Assembly (NCBI RefSeq): GCF_001691415.1
Contig: NZ_LRRR01000003.1
Span: 1 to 64,000, forward strand
Origin: Pararhodobacter sp. CCB-MM2
GTDB taxonomy: Bacteria > Pseudomonadota > Alphaproteobacteria > Rhodobacterales > Rhodobacteraceae
Length of the DNA: 64,000 bases
Direction: 5' to 3'
Under the pieces are notes generated by a model. The model searched no databases. It had not been told where the DNA came from and was given only the letters and a program-made list of their open reading frames with translations. This document shows, in pieces, positions 8,621-17,677 of this stretch. The number at the start of each line of letters is the position of its first letter. Within the stretch, counting starts at the first letter, position 1. Position numbers and translations under genes: made by a program.

Positions 8621-9606
8621 AAAAGTACCAAGTCGCCGGCATCGGCAACGCCATCGTCGACGTCATCTCTACCGTGGATGACCATTTCCTCGACCATATG
8701 GGCATCCACAAGGGGATCATGCAGCTGATCGAGCGTGAGCGCGCCGAGACCCTGTTCGGCGCCATGCGCGACCGGCAGGAGGCCTCGGGGGGCTCGGTCT
8801 GCAACACCATCGCCGGCGTCGGTGCTTTGGGTCTGAAGACCGCGCTGGTGGGTCGCGTGCGCGATGACAGCCTTGGCCGCTTCTTCGCGCAGGACACCGA
8901 ACGCACCGGCACCGCCTTCGTCAACCCGCCTGTGGTGGGTGGCGAGCTGCCGACTTCGCGCTCGATGATCTTCGTCACGCCCGACGGCGAGCGGTCGATG
9001 AACACCTATCTCGGCATCTCCTCCGAGGTCGGCCCCGACGATGTCGACGAGGCCGTGATGGCCGATAGCGAGGTCGTCTTCCTCGAGGGCTATCTCTTCG
9101 ACAAGGACAAGGGCAAGGAAGCCTTCCTCAAGGCCGCCCGCGCCTGCCACAAGGGCGGCGGCCGCGTCGGTATCGCCCTGTCCGACCCGTTCTGCGTCGA
9201 CCGCCACCGCGCCGACTTCCGCCGCTTGGTCGCGAACGAGATGGATTACGTGATCGGCAACGAGAAGGAATGGACCTCGCTTTATCAGGTCAACGATCTG
9301 GACGAGGCGCTGGCGCTGGCCCAGGCCGATTGCAAGGTCGTGGTCTGCACCCGCTCGGGCGATCCGGTGGTGCTGATCAACGATGGCCACCGCGTCGAGG
9401 CCCCCGTGCGGTCCGTGACCCCGGTCGATGCCACCGGTGCGGGCGACCAATTCGCGGCCGGGTTCCTCTATGGCTTCGTCACCGGCCATTCGCTGGAGAC
9501 CTGTGGCCGCATGGGCAACATCGCCGCGGCCGAGGTGATCGGCCATATCGGCGCCCGCCCTCGCGCGAACGTGCTGGCGCTGTTCAAGGGCGAAGGTCTG
9601 GTCTGA
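8617..9606 (+). CDS. PfkB-family carbohydrate/nucleoside kinase (adenosine kinase-like)
   Basis: Cytoplasmic ATP-dependent kinase of the ribokinase family; related Rhodobacterales proteins are usually called adenosine kinase. The first signature is [17 protein letters not shown] around residue 50, and the second is [12 protein letters not shown] at 271-282 with the catalytic Asp at 277. Length 329 aa fits. GTG 8617 overlaps the nth stop as GTGA and has GAGGAG eight bases upstream, so it is translationally coupled to nth. Substrate specificity cannot be read from the sequence; ribokinase-like sugars remain possible. Confidence 0.88.
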   Translation: MKKYQVAGIGNAIVDVISTVDDHFLDHMGIHKGIMQLIERERAETLFGAMRDRQEASGGSVCNTIAGVGALGLKTALVGRVRDDSLGRFFAQDTERTGTAFVNPPVVGGELPTSRSMIFVTPDGERSMNTYLGISSEVGPDDVDEAVMADSEVVFLEGYLFDKDKGKEAFLKAARACHKGGGRVGIALSDPFCVDRHRADFRRLVANEMDYVIGNEKEWTSLYQVNDLDEALALAQADCKVVVCTRSGDPVVLINDGHRVEAPVRSVTPVDATGAGDQFAAGFLYGFVTGHSLETCGRMGNIAAAEVIGHIGARPRANVLALFKGEGLV

Positions 9607-9661
9607 TCTTGCAGGGGGCCTGAGCGCCCCCATATCAAACCGTGTAAAGACGGAGTGCATC

Positions 9662-10558
9662 ATGGGTTACGTCAAGACCGGTATCCTGATGGCGGCGATG
9701 ACCGCCCTGTTCCTCGGCGTGGGTTACATCCTGGGGGGCGGCTACGGCACGGTGATCGCGCTGGTGGTGGCGGTGGGCATGAACGCCTTCGCCTATTGGA
9801 ACTCGGATTCGGCGGTGCTGCGGATGCACAACGCCCGCCCGGTCGACGCCCATACCGCGCCCGAGTTGCAGCAAATGGTGATGGAGCTTGCCCAGCGCGC
9901 CGAGCTGCCGACGCCCGCCGTGTACATCATCCAAAGCGACCAGCCCAACGCCTTCGCTACCGGCCGAAACCCGGACAATGCCGCCGTTGCGGTCTCGACC
10001 GGGCTGATGGAGCGGCTGTCACGAGACGAGGTGGCAGCGGTCGTGGCGCATGAGCTGGCGCATATCAAGAATTACGACACGCTGACGATGACGATCACCG
10101 CGACTTTCGCCGGTGCGATTTCGATGCTGGCCAATTTCGCGATGTTTTTCGGCGGCTCGCGTGAGCGGCAGAATCCGATCGCGATGATCGCGATGATGAT
10201 CCTCGCGCCTCTGGCGGCGGCTCTGGTGCAGATGGCGATCTCGCGCTCGCGGGAATACGAGGCCGACCGCATCGGCGTCCAGATCGTCGGCCAACCGCTG
10301 TGGCTTGCGGATGCGCTGCGCAAGATCCAGGGCTACGCCGCCCGGATCGACAATGACGCGGCCGAGCGCAACCCGGCTACGGCGCATATGTTCATCATCA
10401 ACCCGCTGCATGCCCATGCGCGCGACAAGCTGTTCTCGACCCATCCGGCGACCGAGAACCGCATCGCCGCGCTGGAAGCCCTCGCCGCCGAGATGAGCCA
10501 GCGTGGTGCACCCCGTTCGCGCCCGAGCGCCCCGCGCAATCCCGGCCCCTGGGCCTGA
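9662..10558 (+). CDS. htpX: Membrane zinc metalloprotease HtpX
   Basis: M48B inner-membrane protease that degrades misfolded membrane proteins. The zinc motif HELAH has ligands H130 and H134 with catalytic E131, and the downstream glutamate ligand lies in EYEAD (198-202). Two N-terminal and two central hydrophobic stretches match HtpX topology. Length 298 aa is typical. A GC hairpin (9614-9631) without a T tract separates it from the PfkB gene. It is the last gene before the non-coding module at 10.57-10.80 kb. Confidence 0.96.
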   Translation: MGYVKTGILMAAMTALFLGVGYILGGGYGTVIALVVAVGMNAFAYWNSDSAVLRMHNARPVDAHTAPELQQMVMELAQRAELPTPAVYIIQSDQPNAFATGRNPDNAAVAVSTGLMERLSRDEVAAVVAHELAHIKNYDTLTMTITATFAGAISMLANFAMFFGGSRERQNPIAMIAMMILAPLAAALVQMAISRSREYEADRIGVQIVGQPLWLADALRKIQGYAARIDNDAAERNPATAHMFIINPLHAHARDKLFSTHPATENRIAALEALAAEMSQRGAPRSRPSAPRNPGPWA

Positions 10559-10572
10559 CGATGGGGAAGGAT

Positions 10573-10630
10573 GGGGGCTCTGCCCCCCTCGCCTGCGGCT
10601 CGTCCCCCGGGATATTTGAAGCACAAAGAC
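10573..10630 (+). repeat. Dispersed intergenic repeat, copy 2
   Basis: Starts with a GGGGGC...GCCCCC palindrome and runs through CCCCCGGGATATTTGAAGC to CACAAAGAC. The reverse complement of 10752-10802 matches it closely over most of its length, so the two copies face each other around a 121-bp centre. The architecture (G/C block, GGATATTT, AAAGA) is one I know as common in Rhodobacterales intergenic regions. Confidence 0.75.
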
Positions 10631-10631
10631 G

Positions 10632-10664
10632 CGCGCGTTAACATCTCATCAAGGTTAACGCGCG
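10632..10664. repeat. Perfect 11-bp inverted repeat with GTTAAC arms
   Basis: CGCGCGTTAAC (10632-10642) and GTTAACGCGCG (10654-10664) are exact reverse complements around an 11-base centre. No T run follows, so a simple terminator is unlikely; an operator or an RNA structure is possible. TTAA spacing is 13, not the 7 of a CtrA site. Confidence 0.7.
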
Positions 10665-10715
10665 ACGCTGAACGAGCGGTACAGGCGGGGACGCCGATGA
10701 CCGCGCACGAAGACG

Positions 10716-10753
10716 GCGGCGTGATCCATTCGGGTCACGCCGCTCTTGTTTGT
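10716..10753 (+). terminator. Probable terminator downstream of htpX
   Basis: GCGGCGTGA (10716-10724) pairs perfectly with TCACGCCGC (10735-10743), followed by a T-rich tract (CTCTTGTTTG). It is inside the module between the two inverted repeat copies and could stop transcription from htpX. Confidence 0.7.
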
Positions 10754-10802
10754 CTTTGTGCTCTAAATATCCTGGGGGAGCCGAAGGCGGGGGCAAAGCC
10801 CC
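10752..10802 (-). repeat. Dispersed intergenic repeat, copy 3 (inverted)
   Basis: Reverse-orientation partner of the copy at 10573-10630: its complement reads GGGGGC...GCCCCC near one end and GGATATTTAGAGCACAAAGAC at the other. It ends exactly at the stop codon of the CaiB gene. Confidence 0.75.
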
Positions 10803-11924
10803 CTACCCCTTATCCGCCTCGCCCAGCGCCGGAGCGGGAAGATCCGCCCCGCAGCGCTCGCCATCAATGACGAAAGGCGAGCGGATGCCTTGATGCACCC
10901 CAAGGTCCAGCTGCATCCCTCGCGCCTGCACCTGAGGATCGGCGAAGACCTCGTCCATCGTGTTGATCGGCCCGGCAGGGATACCTTGCCCCTCGCAGGC
11001 GGCGAGGAGATCGGCCTTCGTCCAACGCTTCGTCGCGCCTCCCAGCACCGCGCAGAGCGCATCGCGATTGGCGACCCGGTCGGCATTGCGCAGGTATTCG
11101 GGGTCCTGCGCCAGATTGGGCAGATCCAGCACCTGACACAGGCGCTGGTACTGCCCGTCATTGCCGGTGGCGATGATGATATGGCCATCCGCCACCTCGA
11201 ACACCTGATAAGGCACGAGGTTCGGGTGCCAGTTCCCCGTCCGGCCCGGCGCCTTGCCCGAGGACAGGTAGTTCATCCCCTGGTTCGCCATCACCGAAAC
11301 CGCGCAATCCAGCAAAGCCATGTCCACATGGGCGCCCTTGCCGGTGCGCATCCGCTCGATCACCGCCGCCAGGATCGCCGTCGTCGAATAGACCCCGGTG
11401 AAGATGTCGGTGACGGCGACGCCGACGCGATGCGGCTCGCCCTCAGCCGGGCCGGTGATCGACATCAGCCCGGACATGCCCTGAATGATGTAATCGTAGC
11501 CCGCGCGATGGGCATAGGGGCCGTCCTGCCCGAAGCCGGTGATCGAGCAATAGATCAGCCCGGGGAAATCCTGCTTCAGGGTCTCGTAGTCGAGGCCGTA
11601 TTTCTTCAGGCCCCCGAGCTTGAAATTCTCGATCAGGATATCGGCCTCGGCCAGCAGCGCGCGCACCTTCGCCTGCCCCTCGGGCGTGCGGAAATCCGCG
11701 GTGACCGAGCGTTTCCCCCGGTTCGCCGAATGGAAATAGGCCGCGACGGGGGTGCCGTCGCGGTCAATGAAGGGCGGGCCCCACTGGCGGGTATCGTCGC
11801 CTTCCGGCGCTTCGACCTTGATCACCTCGGCGCCCAGATCGGCCAAGGTCTGACCGGCCCAGGGGCCGGCCAGAATGCGGGCCAGTTCGACGACGCGAAG
11901 GCCCGCAAGCGGCTTGGAACTCAT
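10803..11924 (-). CDS. CaiB/BaiF-family (class III) CoA-transferase
   Basis: Transfers CoA between carboxylic acids by an aspartyl-CoA anhydride mechanism. The N-terminal LAGLRVVELARILAGPWAGQ and the catalytic Asp173 in VGVAVTDIFTGVYS are typical; length 373 aa fits the family. The donor and acceptor acids cannot be inferred. ATG 11924 overlaps the stop of the DsbA gene as ATGA, so it is probably coupled to dsbA, an unusual pairing. The stop abuts a repeat copy, with no separate terminator visible. The chain dciA-dsbA-caiB is on one strand, divergent from mutY. Confidence 0.92.
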   Translation of the reverse strand: MSSKPLAGLRVVELARILAGPWAGQTLADLGAEVIKVEAPEGDDTRQWGPPFIDRDGTPVAAYFHSANRGKRSVTADFRTPEGQAKVRALLAEADILIENFKLGGLKKYGLDYETLKQDFPGLIYCSITGFGQDGPYAHRAGYDYIIQGMSGLMSITGPAEGEPHRVGVAVTDIFTGVYSTTAILAAVIERMRTGKGAHVDMALLDCAVSVMANQGMNYLSSGKAPGRTGNWHPNLVPYQVFEVADGHIIIATGNDGQYQRLCQVLDLPNLAQDPEYLRNADRVANRDALCAVLGGATKRWTKADLLAACEGQGIPAGPINTMDEVFADPQVQARGMQLDLGVHQGIRSPFVIDGERCGADLPAPALGEADKG

Positions 11925-12610
11925 CCCTCGGCCACCAGCGGGTCGAGGATCTCGCGGAATTCGTCGATGCTCATGTTGGAATAGGTCGTGCCGTTGATCA
12001 CGAAGGACGGCGTCCCTTGGATGCCGTATTCTTCCATGCCTTCCTGGTAGACCTGCATCATCGCCGTCGCCAGCTCGCGGTCGGCAAGGCATTCGTTCAG
12101 CTGCTCGTCCGACATGCCGGCACGACGGCCGATGCGGCGCAGGTTGTCGGCCACGGCGGTCGCATCGGCGCCACGGGCCCATTCGTTCTGCTCGTCATAC
12201 AGCATGTCCGAGATGCCGAAGTAGCGCATCTCGCCGCCGCAACGGGCGACAAGCGCAGCCCAGAGGCCATAGGCGTCGAAATAGACTTCGCGGTAGATGA
12301 AGCGGACCTTGCCGGTGTCGATATACTCGGCCTTCAGGGTCGGCCAGACCTCGGCATGGAAGCGCGCGCAATGCGGGCAGGTGTAGCTGGCGAATTCCAT
12401 CAGCGTGACCGGCGCATCTTCGCTGCCCAGCGACAGTTCTGCCACGCGCGAGGTATCGACGGCGTCGCTGCTGTCCTGCGCATGGGCCGGGGTGATCAGC
12501 GTGCTGCCCAACGCGGGCGCGTTGCCGCCCGTGAGGGTGTTGAAGCCGGCATAGCCACCGGCAGCAACCACAGCGGCGCCCCCCGAGAGCAGAAGCGAAC
12601 GTCGTTTCAT
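11921..12610 (-). CDS. DsbA-family thiol oxidoreductase, exported
   Basis: Periplasmic thioredoxin-fold disulfide oxidoreductase. The redox motif is C78-P-H-C81 and the cis-Pro loop is GTPSFV near residue 196. The N-terminus (MKRRSLLLSGGAAVVAAGG) is a basic, hydrophobic export signal. Length 229 aa. It resembles the BdbD/ScsC-like DsbA group common in Rhodobacterales rather than classical DsbA. ATG 12610 overlaps the dciA stop as ATGA, and its own stop overlaps the CaiB start in the same way. Confidence 0.92.
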   Translation of the reverse strand: MKRRSLLLSGGAAVVAAGGYAGFNTLTGGNAPALGSTLITPAHAQDSSDAVDTSRVAELSLGSEDAPVTLMEFASYTCPHCARFHAEVWPTLKAEYIDTGKVRFIYREVYFDAYGLWAALVARCGGEMRYFGISDMLYDEQNEWARGADATAVADNLRRIGRRAGMSDEQLNECLADRELATAMMQVYQEGMEEYGIQGTPSFVINGTTYSNMSIDEFREILDPLVAEG

Positions 12611-13227
12611 GGCGTTTCCTTTCCTTCGGCCCCGGATCCCTTCGATCCGCGCTGGGCCTGTCGCATCAACAGATTGGTGGCCAGCCGATCCAGCGCGGCC
12701 TTCAGCCCGCTGTCGGCCACGCCGTCGGTGATCCCGTCGACCGCGCCCTGAACCACGGCGCGCGCGCGCTCCATGGCCTGTGCGGACGGGGCGGAGATAT
12801 TCGGGCCCTCGAAGGGGCGTTGCGCTTCGGCCAGACCAGGGGCCAGTCCGGGTGCGAGGCCCCGGCTGGAGCTTTGCGTCACGCGGACCCGGCTGATCGC
12901 GGAATAGCCGTAGATCGCGTTGACCCGCTCGCGCAGTTTCTCGGCCTGCATCTGCACCAGAGGCGCCGCCGCGCCTGAGGCCAGCAGCGTCAGCGTCGCG
13001 CCCATGCCTTGCTGGGCATAGCTGACCTTCACCGGACGGCACAGTGGCGCCAGCTCGGCACCCGCCACTTCCGGCCAATGGGTCAGCAGGCGGGTCACGG
13101 CAAAGCCACGGCTCTCGCCCGCCTTGCGGATCGGGTCGCGCAGAAGCCCGGCCGCCGGTTCGAATCCCCGCATCCGGCGCAAGGACTTCTTGCGCGGCGT
13201 CTGGGGTTTATCCGGGGCGGTGCTCAT
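12607..13227 (-). CDS. dciA: DciA-like protein (DUF721)
   Basis: DUF721 is the domain of DciA, a replicative-helicase (DnaB) operator in bacteria lacking DnaC. The domain covers about residues 20-115 (LLTHWPEVAGAELAPLCRP, then VQMQAEKLRERVNAIYGY). The C-terminal half is less conserved and contains a small GLAPGLAPGLA repeat. Length 206 aa. It is divergent from mutY with 98 bp between starts and is the first gene of a three-gene ATGA-coupled run. The helicase-loading role is family knowledge, not shown here. Confidence 0.85.
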   Translation of the reverse strand: MSTAPDKPQTPRKKSLRRMRGFEPAAGLLRDPIRKAGESRGFAVTRLLTHWPEVAGAELAPLCRPVKVSYAQQGMGATLTLLASGAAAPLVQMQAEKLRERVNAIYGYSAISRVRVTQSSSRGLAPGLAPGLAEAQRPFEGPNISAPSAQAMERARAVVQGAVDGITDGVADSGLKAALDRLATNLLMRQAQRGSKGSGAEGKETP

Positions 13228-13325
13228 GGGTGGGCGGGCTTTCCTGTCAGTCGGCTATATCTTAGTGAGATCGGCGACCAAGGCCATGGGCAAGACCTAA
13301 GAGGGCGAAGGGGGAAGCGTCAAGA

Positions 13326-14405
13326 ATGCGTGACGGATCCGAGAGCACAGAGTTCGCACCAGCCCTGTTGCGCTGGTACGACGCGGCAGCGCGCGTCCTG
13401 CCATGGCGCACCGGTCCGGCCGACCGCGCGGCAGGCGTCGTGCCCGATCCCTACCGCGTTTGGCTGTCCGAGATCATGCTGCAGCAGACCACGGTCGCCA
13501 GCGTGAAGGGCTATTTCCACCGCTTCACCGAGCGTTGGCCCACGGTCGACGCCCTCGCCGCCGCCGAGGATGCCGAGGTCATGGCCGAATGGGCAGGTCT
13601 TGGCTATTACGCCCGCGCCCGCAATCTGATCGCCTGCGCCCGTGTCGTGGCCCAGCGCGGCAGCTTCCCCGATACGCTGGACGGTCTGCGCGCCCTGCCC
13701 GGTGTCGGCGCCTATACCGCCGCCGCCGTGGCCTCGATCGCGTTTGATCGGGCGGAAACCGTGGTCGATGGCAATGTGGAACGGGTCACCGCCCGCGTCT
13801 TCGCCGTGACCGAGCCGATGCCAAAGGTGAAGCCCAAGCTCGCGAAACTGGCCGAGGTGCTGACTCCGCAGACCCGTCCCGGCGATTTCGCGCAGGCGAT
13901 GATGGATCTGGGCGCGACGATCTGCACCCCGCGCAATCCGCGCTGCGTCGAGTGCCCGGTGGCGGGCTTCTGCAAGGGGCTGGAACAGGGCATCGCGTCC
14001 GAGCTGCCGAAGAAACTCGCCAAGGCACCGAAGCCCACCCGCCGGGGCTTTGCCTATGTCGCCCTGCGCCCGGATGGCGCCCCGCTGCTGGAGACCCGTC
14101 CGCCCAAGGGGCTGCTCGGCGGGATGCCCGGCTGGCCCGGCAGCGATTGGAGCGAGGTCCCGCAACCCGCCCCACCCCTCGCCGCCGACTGGATCGAACT
14201 GCCGGGGCTGGTGAAACACACCTTCACGCATTTCCACCTCGAACTGACGGTGCTGATGGCGCATGTGCCCGACGGCGCGAACCCCGAGGTCGGCGATTTC
14301 CGCCCCGGCTTCGACCCGGACGCCCTGCCGACCCTGATGCGCAAGGTGCATGACCATGCGGTTGCGGCATCAAGCGACCTTTTCGGCCCCCGCCCCGGCG
14401 CGTAG
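13326..14405 (+). CDS. mutY: A/G-specific adenine DNA glycosylase
   Basis: Removes adenine mispaired with 8-oxoguanine. The HhH motif LPGVGAYTAAAVASIAF and the catalytic Asp in VVDGNVERVTAR are present; the [4Fe-4S] ligands follow in CTPRNPRCVECPVAGFC. The last roughly 130 residues are the NUDIX-like 8-oxoG recognition domain. Length 359 aa is standard. ATG 13326 is divergent from dciA, with the shared promoter region at 13228-13325. alkB follows 24 bp downstream. Confidence 0.97.
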   Translation: MRDGSESTEFAPALLRWYDAAARVLPWRTGPADRAAGVVPDPYRVWLSEIMLQQTTVASVKGYFHRFTERWPTVDALAAAEDAEVMAEWAGLGYYARARNLIACARVVAQRGSFPDTLDGLRALPGVGAYTAAAVASIAFDRAETVVDGNVERVTARVFAVTEPMPKVKPKLAKLAEVLTPQTRPGDFAQAMMDLGATICTPRNPRCVECPVAGFCKGLEQGIASELPKKLAKAPKPTRRGFAYVALRPDGAPLLETRPPKGLLGGMPGWPGSDWSEVPQPAPPLAADWIELPGLVKHTFTHFHLELTVLMAHVPDGANPEVGDFRPGFDPDALPTLMRKVHDHAVAASSDLFGPRPGA

Positions 14406-14429
14406 ACTCTGCCCGGAACGGAGGTTCCC

Positions 14430-15572
14430 ATGCCCAATGCGCGTCCCATCGGCTCCCTGATCTCGGCCCTGCCCTTCTGGGCCTCGCTGGGCTTTGTGCC
14501 GCTGGTCTGCGCGGGTGCGGTCTGGGGCGGCTGGTGGGTCGCCATCGCGCCGTTCTACACCTTCGGGCTGTTCACGCTGCTCGATGCCGTGACCGGGCTG
14601 AACACCAGCAATCCGGACACCGACACCCCGGTGCAGCAGCTCTTCTGGTACCGCGCGATCACGCTGATCTGGTTCCCGGTGCAGGCCGCGCTCATCTACG
14701 GCCTGATCTGGTACGTCACTCGCCACGGCACGCTGACAGGGATCGAGATGCTGGCCCTGTTCTATGCGGTCGGCGTCGTCAGCGGCGGGGTCGGCATCAC
14801 CTATGCCCATGAGCTGATGCACCAGAAATCCGCGCTGGAACGTTGGCTGGGCGATCTGCTGCTGGCGACCACGCTCTATTCCCATTTCCGGTCCGAGCAT
14901 CTGCGCGTGCATCACCTCTGGGTCGGGACCAATGCCGACCACGCCACCGCCCGCTACAACGAGGGGTTTTGGCGCTTCTTCCTGCGCGTGCAGCGCGATT
15001 GCCCGCGGTCCGCGTGGCGCAGCGAGGTGGCGATGCTGTCCCGCGCCGGCAAGGGTCCCTTCGACCGCGCCAACCCCTTCTGGCGCTATGCCGCCCTTCA
15101 GGCCCTGGCGCTGCTGGCTGCCGTTCTGGCCGGGGGCTGGCTGGGGCTGGGGCTGTTCCTCTATCAGGCGCTGGTGGCGATCACCCTGCTGGAGCTGACC
15201 AATTACATTGAGCATTACGGCCTCACCCGCCGCCACCTCGGCGAGGGACGCTATGAACATGTCCTTCCGCGCCACAGCTGGAATGCCTCGCACCGGGCGT
15301 CGAACTGGCTGCTGATCAACCTGCAGCGCCATTCCGACCACCATTACAAGCCAGACCGCCGCTTCCCCCTGCTGCAGACCTACGACCCCGAGGATGCGCC
15401 CCAGCTGCCGCTCGGCTATCCCGCCATGGTCGCGCTGGCGACGATCCCCCCGCTGTGGCGGCGCCTGATGAACCCGCGCGTGCGGGCGTGGCGGCGCACA
15501 TTCTACCCGGATATCGCGGATTGGAGCGCCTACAAGACGGGCAGTCTACCCCGCCCGCGCAGCGCCGCCTGA
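14430..15572 (+). CDS. alkB: Alkane 1-monooxygenase (AlkB)
   Basis: Integral-membrane non-heme di-iron hydroxylase that oxidises medium-chain alkanes to 1-alkanols. The histidine boxes are all visible: HELMHQ near residue 130, HLRVHHLWVGT near 155 and LQRHSDHHYKP near 300, plus the HYG box NYIEHYG. Several hydrophobic segments precede them. Length 380 aa fits. A strong GGAGG lies just upstream of ATG 14430. No rubredoxin, rubredoxin reductase or alcohol dehydrogenase is adjacent, so electron donors must be encoded elsewhere. It follows mutY closely and may be read through from it. Confidence 0.93.
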   Translation: MPNARPIGSLISALPFWASLGFVPLVCAGAVWGGWWVAIAPFYTFGLFTLLDAVTGLNTSNPDTDTPVQQLFWYRAITLIWFPVQAALIYGLIWYVTRHGTLTGIEMLALFYAVGVVSGGVGITYAHELMHQKSALERWLGDLLLATTLYSHFRSEHLRVHHLWVGTNADHATARYNEGFWRFFLRVQRDCPRSAWRSEVAMLSRAGKGPFDRANPFWRYAALQALALLAAVLAGGWLGLGLFLYQALVAITLLELTNYIEHYGLTRRHLGEGRYEHVLPRHSWNASHRASNWLLINLQRHSDHHYKPDRRFPLLQTYDPEDAPQLPLGYPAMVALATIPPLWRRLMNPRVRAWRRTFYPDIADWSAYKTGSLPRPRSAA

Positions 15573-15648
15573 GGCCCAAGGCAATCCCCCGCCGGAAGGC
15601 CGTAGCGCGCCCTTGAAGACCCCCTGACCGGGCGCTAGCCTCCGCCCT

Positions 15649-16584
15649 ATGAGCACCGCGTTTTTCACCGACCCCGCCTGTCTGGGGCATGTCACCCCGG
15701 ACGGCCACCCCGAGCGGGTGGACCGTCTGAAATCCATCCTCAAGGCGCTGGAGGCCCCCGGCTTCGACGCGCTGGACCGCCGCCCCTCGGACCCCGCGCC
15801 CGAGGCCGAGCTGCTGCGCTGCCACCCGCAATCCTATGTCGACGAGATCCGCGCCGCGATCCCGGCCGAGGGGATCCACCAGCTTGATGCCGACACCTGG
15901 GCCTCGCCCGGCAGCTGGGACGCGGCGCTGAACGGATTGGGCGCGCTGAATGCCGCGCTGGATTGCGTCCTCGCCGGCGAGGCCAACAACGCCTTCGCCG
16001 CGATCCGCCCGCCCGGCCACCATGCCGAAACCGCCAAGCCGATGGGTTTCTGCCTGTTCGGCAATGCCGCCATCGCCGCCAAGCGCGCGCTGGATCACCA
16101 CGGCCTCAGCCGCGTCGCGGTGCTGGATTTCGACGTCCACCACGGCAACGGCACACAGGACCTGCTGCAATCCGAGCCGCGCGCGCTGTTCGCCTCGTCG
16201 CACCAGTTCCCGCTCTGGCCCGGCACCGGCCGCGCCGACGAGGTCGGGCCCCACGGCAACATCCTGAACCTGCCGCTGGCGCCCGGCACGCGCGGGCCTG
16301 AGTTTCGGCAGGCCTGGGAGAGCATGGTCTTCCCCCGGCTCGAAGCCTTCCAGCCCGAACTGATCATCGTTTCGGCAGGTTTCGACGCGCATATCGACGA
16401 CCCCTTGGCGCAGCTTGCGCTGACCGAGGAGGACTTCTTCTGGATCACCCAGCGCATCTGCGACGTGGCCGACGCCCATTGCGGCGGGCGGGTGGTCTCG
16501 GTCCTCGAAGGGGGCTATAACCTCGACGCGCTGGCCGCCTCCTGTGCCACGCATATCCGGGTGTTGATGGAGCGAGGCGCATGA
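15649..16584 (+). CDS. Histone deacetylase-family amidohydrolase
   Basis: Zinc-dependent deacetylase of the HDAC/acetylpolyamine amidohydrolase superfamily. Signatures RPPGHHAE, LDFDVHHGNGTQD and the C-terminal EGGYN are all present; these include the zinc ligands and the His dyad. Length 311 aa. The natural substrate (acetylated small molecule or lysine) is unknown. The start lies 76 bp after alkB, and the stop overlaps xseB as ATGA. It heads the xseB-ispA-dxs unit, a conserved order in Rhodobacterales. Confidence 0.93.
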   Translation: MSTAFFTDPACLGHVTPDGHPERVDRLKSILKALEAPGFDALDRRPSDPAPEAELLRCHPQSYVDEIRAAIPAEGIHQLDADTWASPGSWDAALNGLGALNAALDCVLAGEANNAFAAIRPPGHHAETAKPMGFCLFGNAAIAAKRALDHHGLSRVAVLDFDVHHGNGTQDLLQSEPRALFASSHQFPLWPGTGRADEVGPHGNILNLPLAPGTRGPEFRQAWESMVFPRLEAFQPELIIVSAGFDAHIDDPLAQLALTEEDFFWITQRICDVADAHCGGRVVSVLEGGYNLDALAASCATHIRVLMERGA

Positions 16585-16817
16585 AGGCCGTAACCGAGAT
16601 GTCGTTCGAAGAGGCTCTGCGCGAGCTGGAGCAGGTCGTGGGGCAGCTGGAAAGCGGCAACGTCGATCTGGAGAAATCCATCGCCTTCTACGAACGCGGC
16701 GCCGAGCTGAAAAAGCATTGCGAGGCCAAGCTGGCGCAGGCGCAGGCCCGGATCGAACAGATCACGTTGGCCGAGAATGGCGAGCCCTCGGGCACCGCGC
16801 CTTTCGACGCAAAATGA
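16581..16817 (+). CDS. xseB: Exodeoxyribonuclease VII small subunit
   Basis: Small subunit of the single-strand-specific exonuclease VII. The sequence (SFEEALRELEQVVGQLESG, then LEKSIAFYERGAELKKHC) matches the XseB signature across nearly the whole 78 aa. ATG 16581 overlaps the deacetylase stop and its own stop overlaps ispA, both by ATGA. The large subunit gene is not in this window. Confidence 0.95.
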   Translation: MKAVTEMSFEEALRELEQVVGQLESGNVDLEKSIAFYERGAELKKHCEAKLAQAQARIEQITLAENGEPSGTAPFDAK

Positions 16818-17665
16818 GCTTCCCCGACGATCTGAGCGCCGCTGCGCTCGCCGTGGCCGGGCGCCTCGCCCGGGCGCTGGATGCGATGCCCGACAGCCGG
16901 GTGAAATCGGCGATGGCCCATGCGCTGCACGGCGGCAAGGGGCTGCGCGGCTATCTGGTCTTGGAAAGCTGCGCGCTGCATGGTGTCGCGCGCGACACCG
17001 CGCTGGATGCCGCTGCCGCCATTGAGGCGATGCATGCCTATTCGCTGGTGCATGACGACCTGCCGGCGATGGATGACGATGACCTGCGCCGGGGCCGTCC
17101 CACGGTGCATATCGCCTTTGACGAGGCCACCGCGATCCTTGCCGGTGACGCACTGCAATCCTTGGCCTTCCAGCTTTGCGCCGGAACCGGGCATGCGGGC
17201 CTCACCGCTGCGCTGGCCAAGGCGGCGGGCGCCGAGGGCATGGTTCTGGGCCAGGTGCTGGATATCGAGGCCGAGACCGCGCCCGAGCCCCTGACGCTGG
17301 AGCAGATCATCCGCCTGCAGCAGGGCAAGACCGGCGCGCTGTTCGGCTGGTCCTGCATGGTCGGGCCGATCCTGTCGAATGCCGATCCCGCCCCCTTGGC
17401 CGCCTATGCCACGGCGCTGGGTCTTGCCTTCCAGATCGCCGACGACATCCTTGATACCGAAGGGGATGCCGCGACCGCTGGCAAACGGCTGCAAAAGGAT
17501 GCCGAGGCGGGCAAGGCGACCTTCGTGTCGCTTCTGGGTCTGGAACCGGCGCGGGCCCGTGCCGAGAGCTTGATTTCCCAAGGCTGCGACGCTCTGGCAC
17601 CCTATGGCGAGCGGGCGCATTCCTTGCGTGAGGCCGCTCGCTTCGTTATCAGCCGCGACAAGTGA
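16814..17665 (+). CDS. ispA: Polyprenyl (farnesyl) diphosphate synthase
   Basis: Condenses isopentenyl and dimethylallyl diphosphates to geranyl and farnesyl diphosphate in the cytoplasm. The first Asp-rich motif is in HDDLPAMDDDDLRRGRP and the second is DDILD; GGKGLRGYLVL near the N-terminus holds the substrate-binding Lys and Arg. ATG 16814 overlaps the xseB stop as ATGA. Length 283 aa fits IspA. With dxs 12 bp downstream it forms an isoprenoid-precursor unit feeding quinones, hopanoids and possibly carotenoids. Confidence 0.95.
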   Translation: MSFPDDLSAAALAVAGRLARALDAMPDSRVKSAMAHALHGGKGLRGYLVLESCALHGVARDTALDAAAAIEAMHAYSLVHDDLPAMDDDDLRRGRPTVHIAFDEATAILAGDALQSLAFQLCAGTGHAGLTAALAKAAGAEGMVLGQVLDIEAETAPEPLTLEQIIRLQQGKTGALFGWSCMVGPILSNADPAPLAAYATALGLAFQIADDILDTEGDAATAGKRLQKDAEAGKATFVSLLGLEPARARAESLISQGCDALAPYGERAHSLREAARFVISRDK

Positions 17666-17677
17666 ATTGGAGCGCCC

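Noticed and set aside
10638..10658. TTAA...TTAA pair as a CtrA site
   Set aside because: Spacing is 13, not 7, and it is part of an exact inverted repeat that explains it better.
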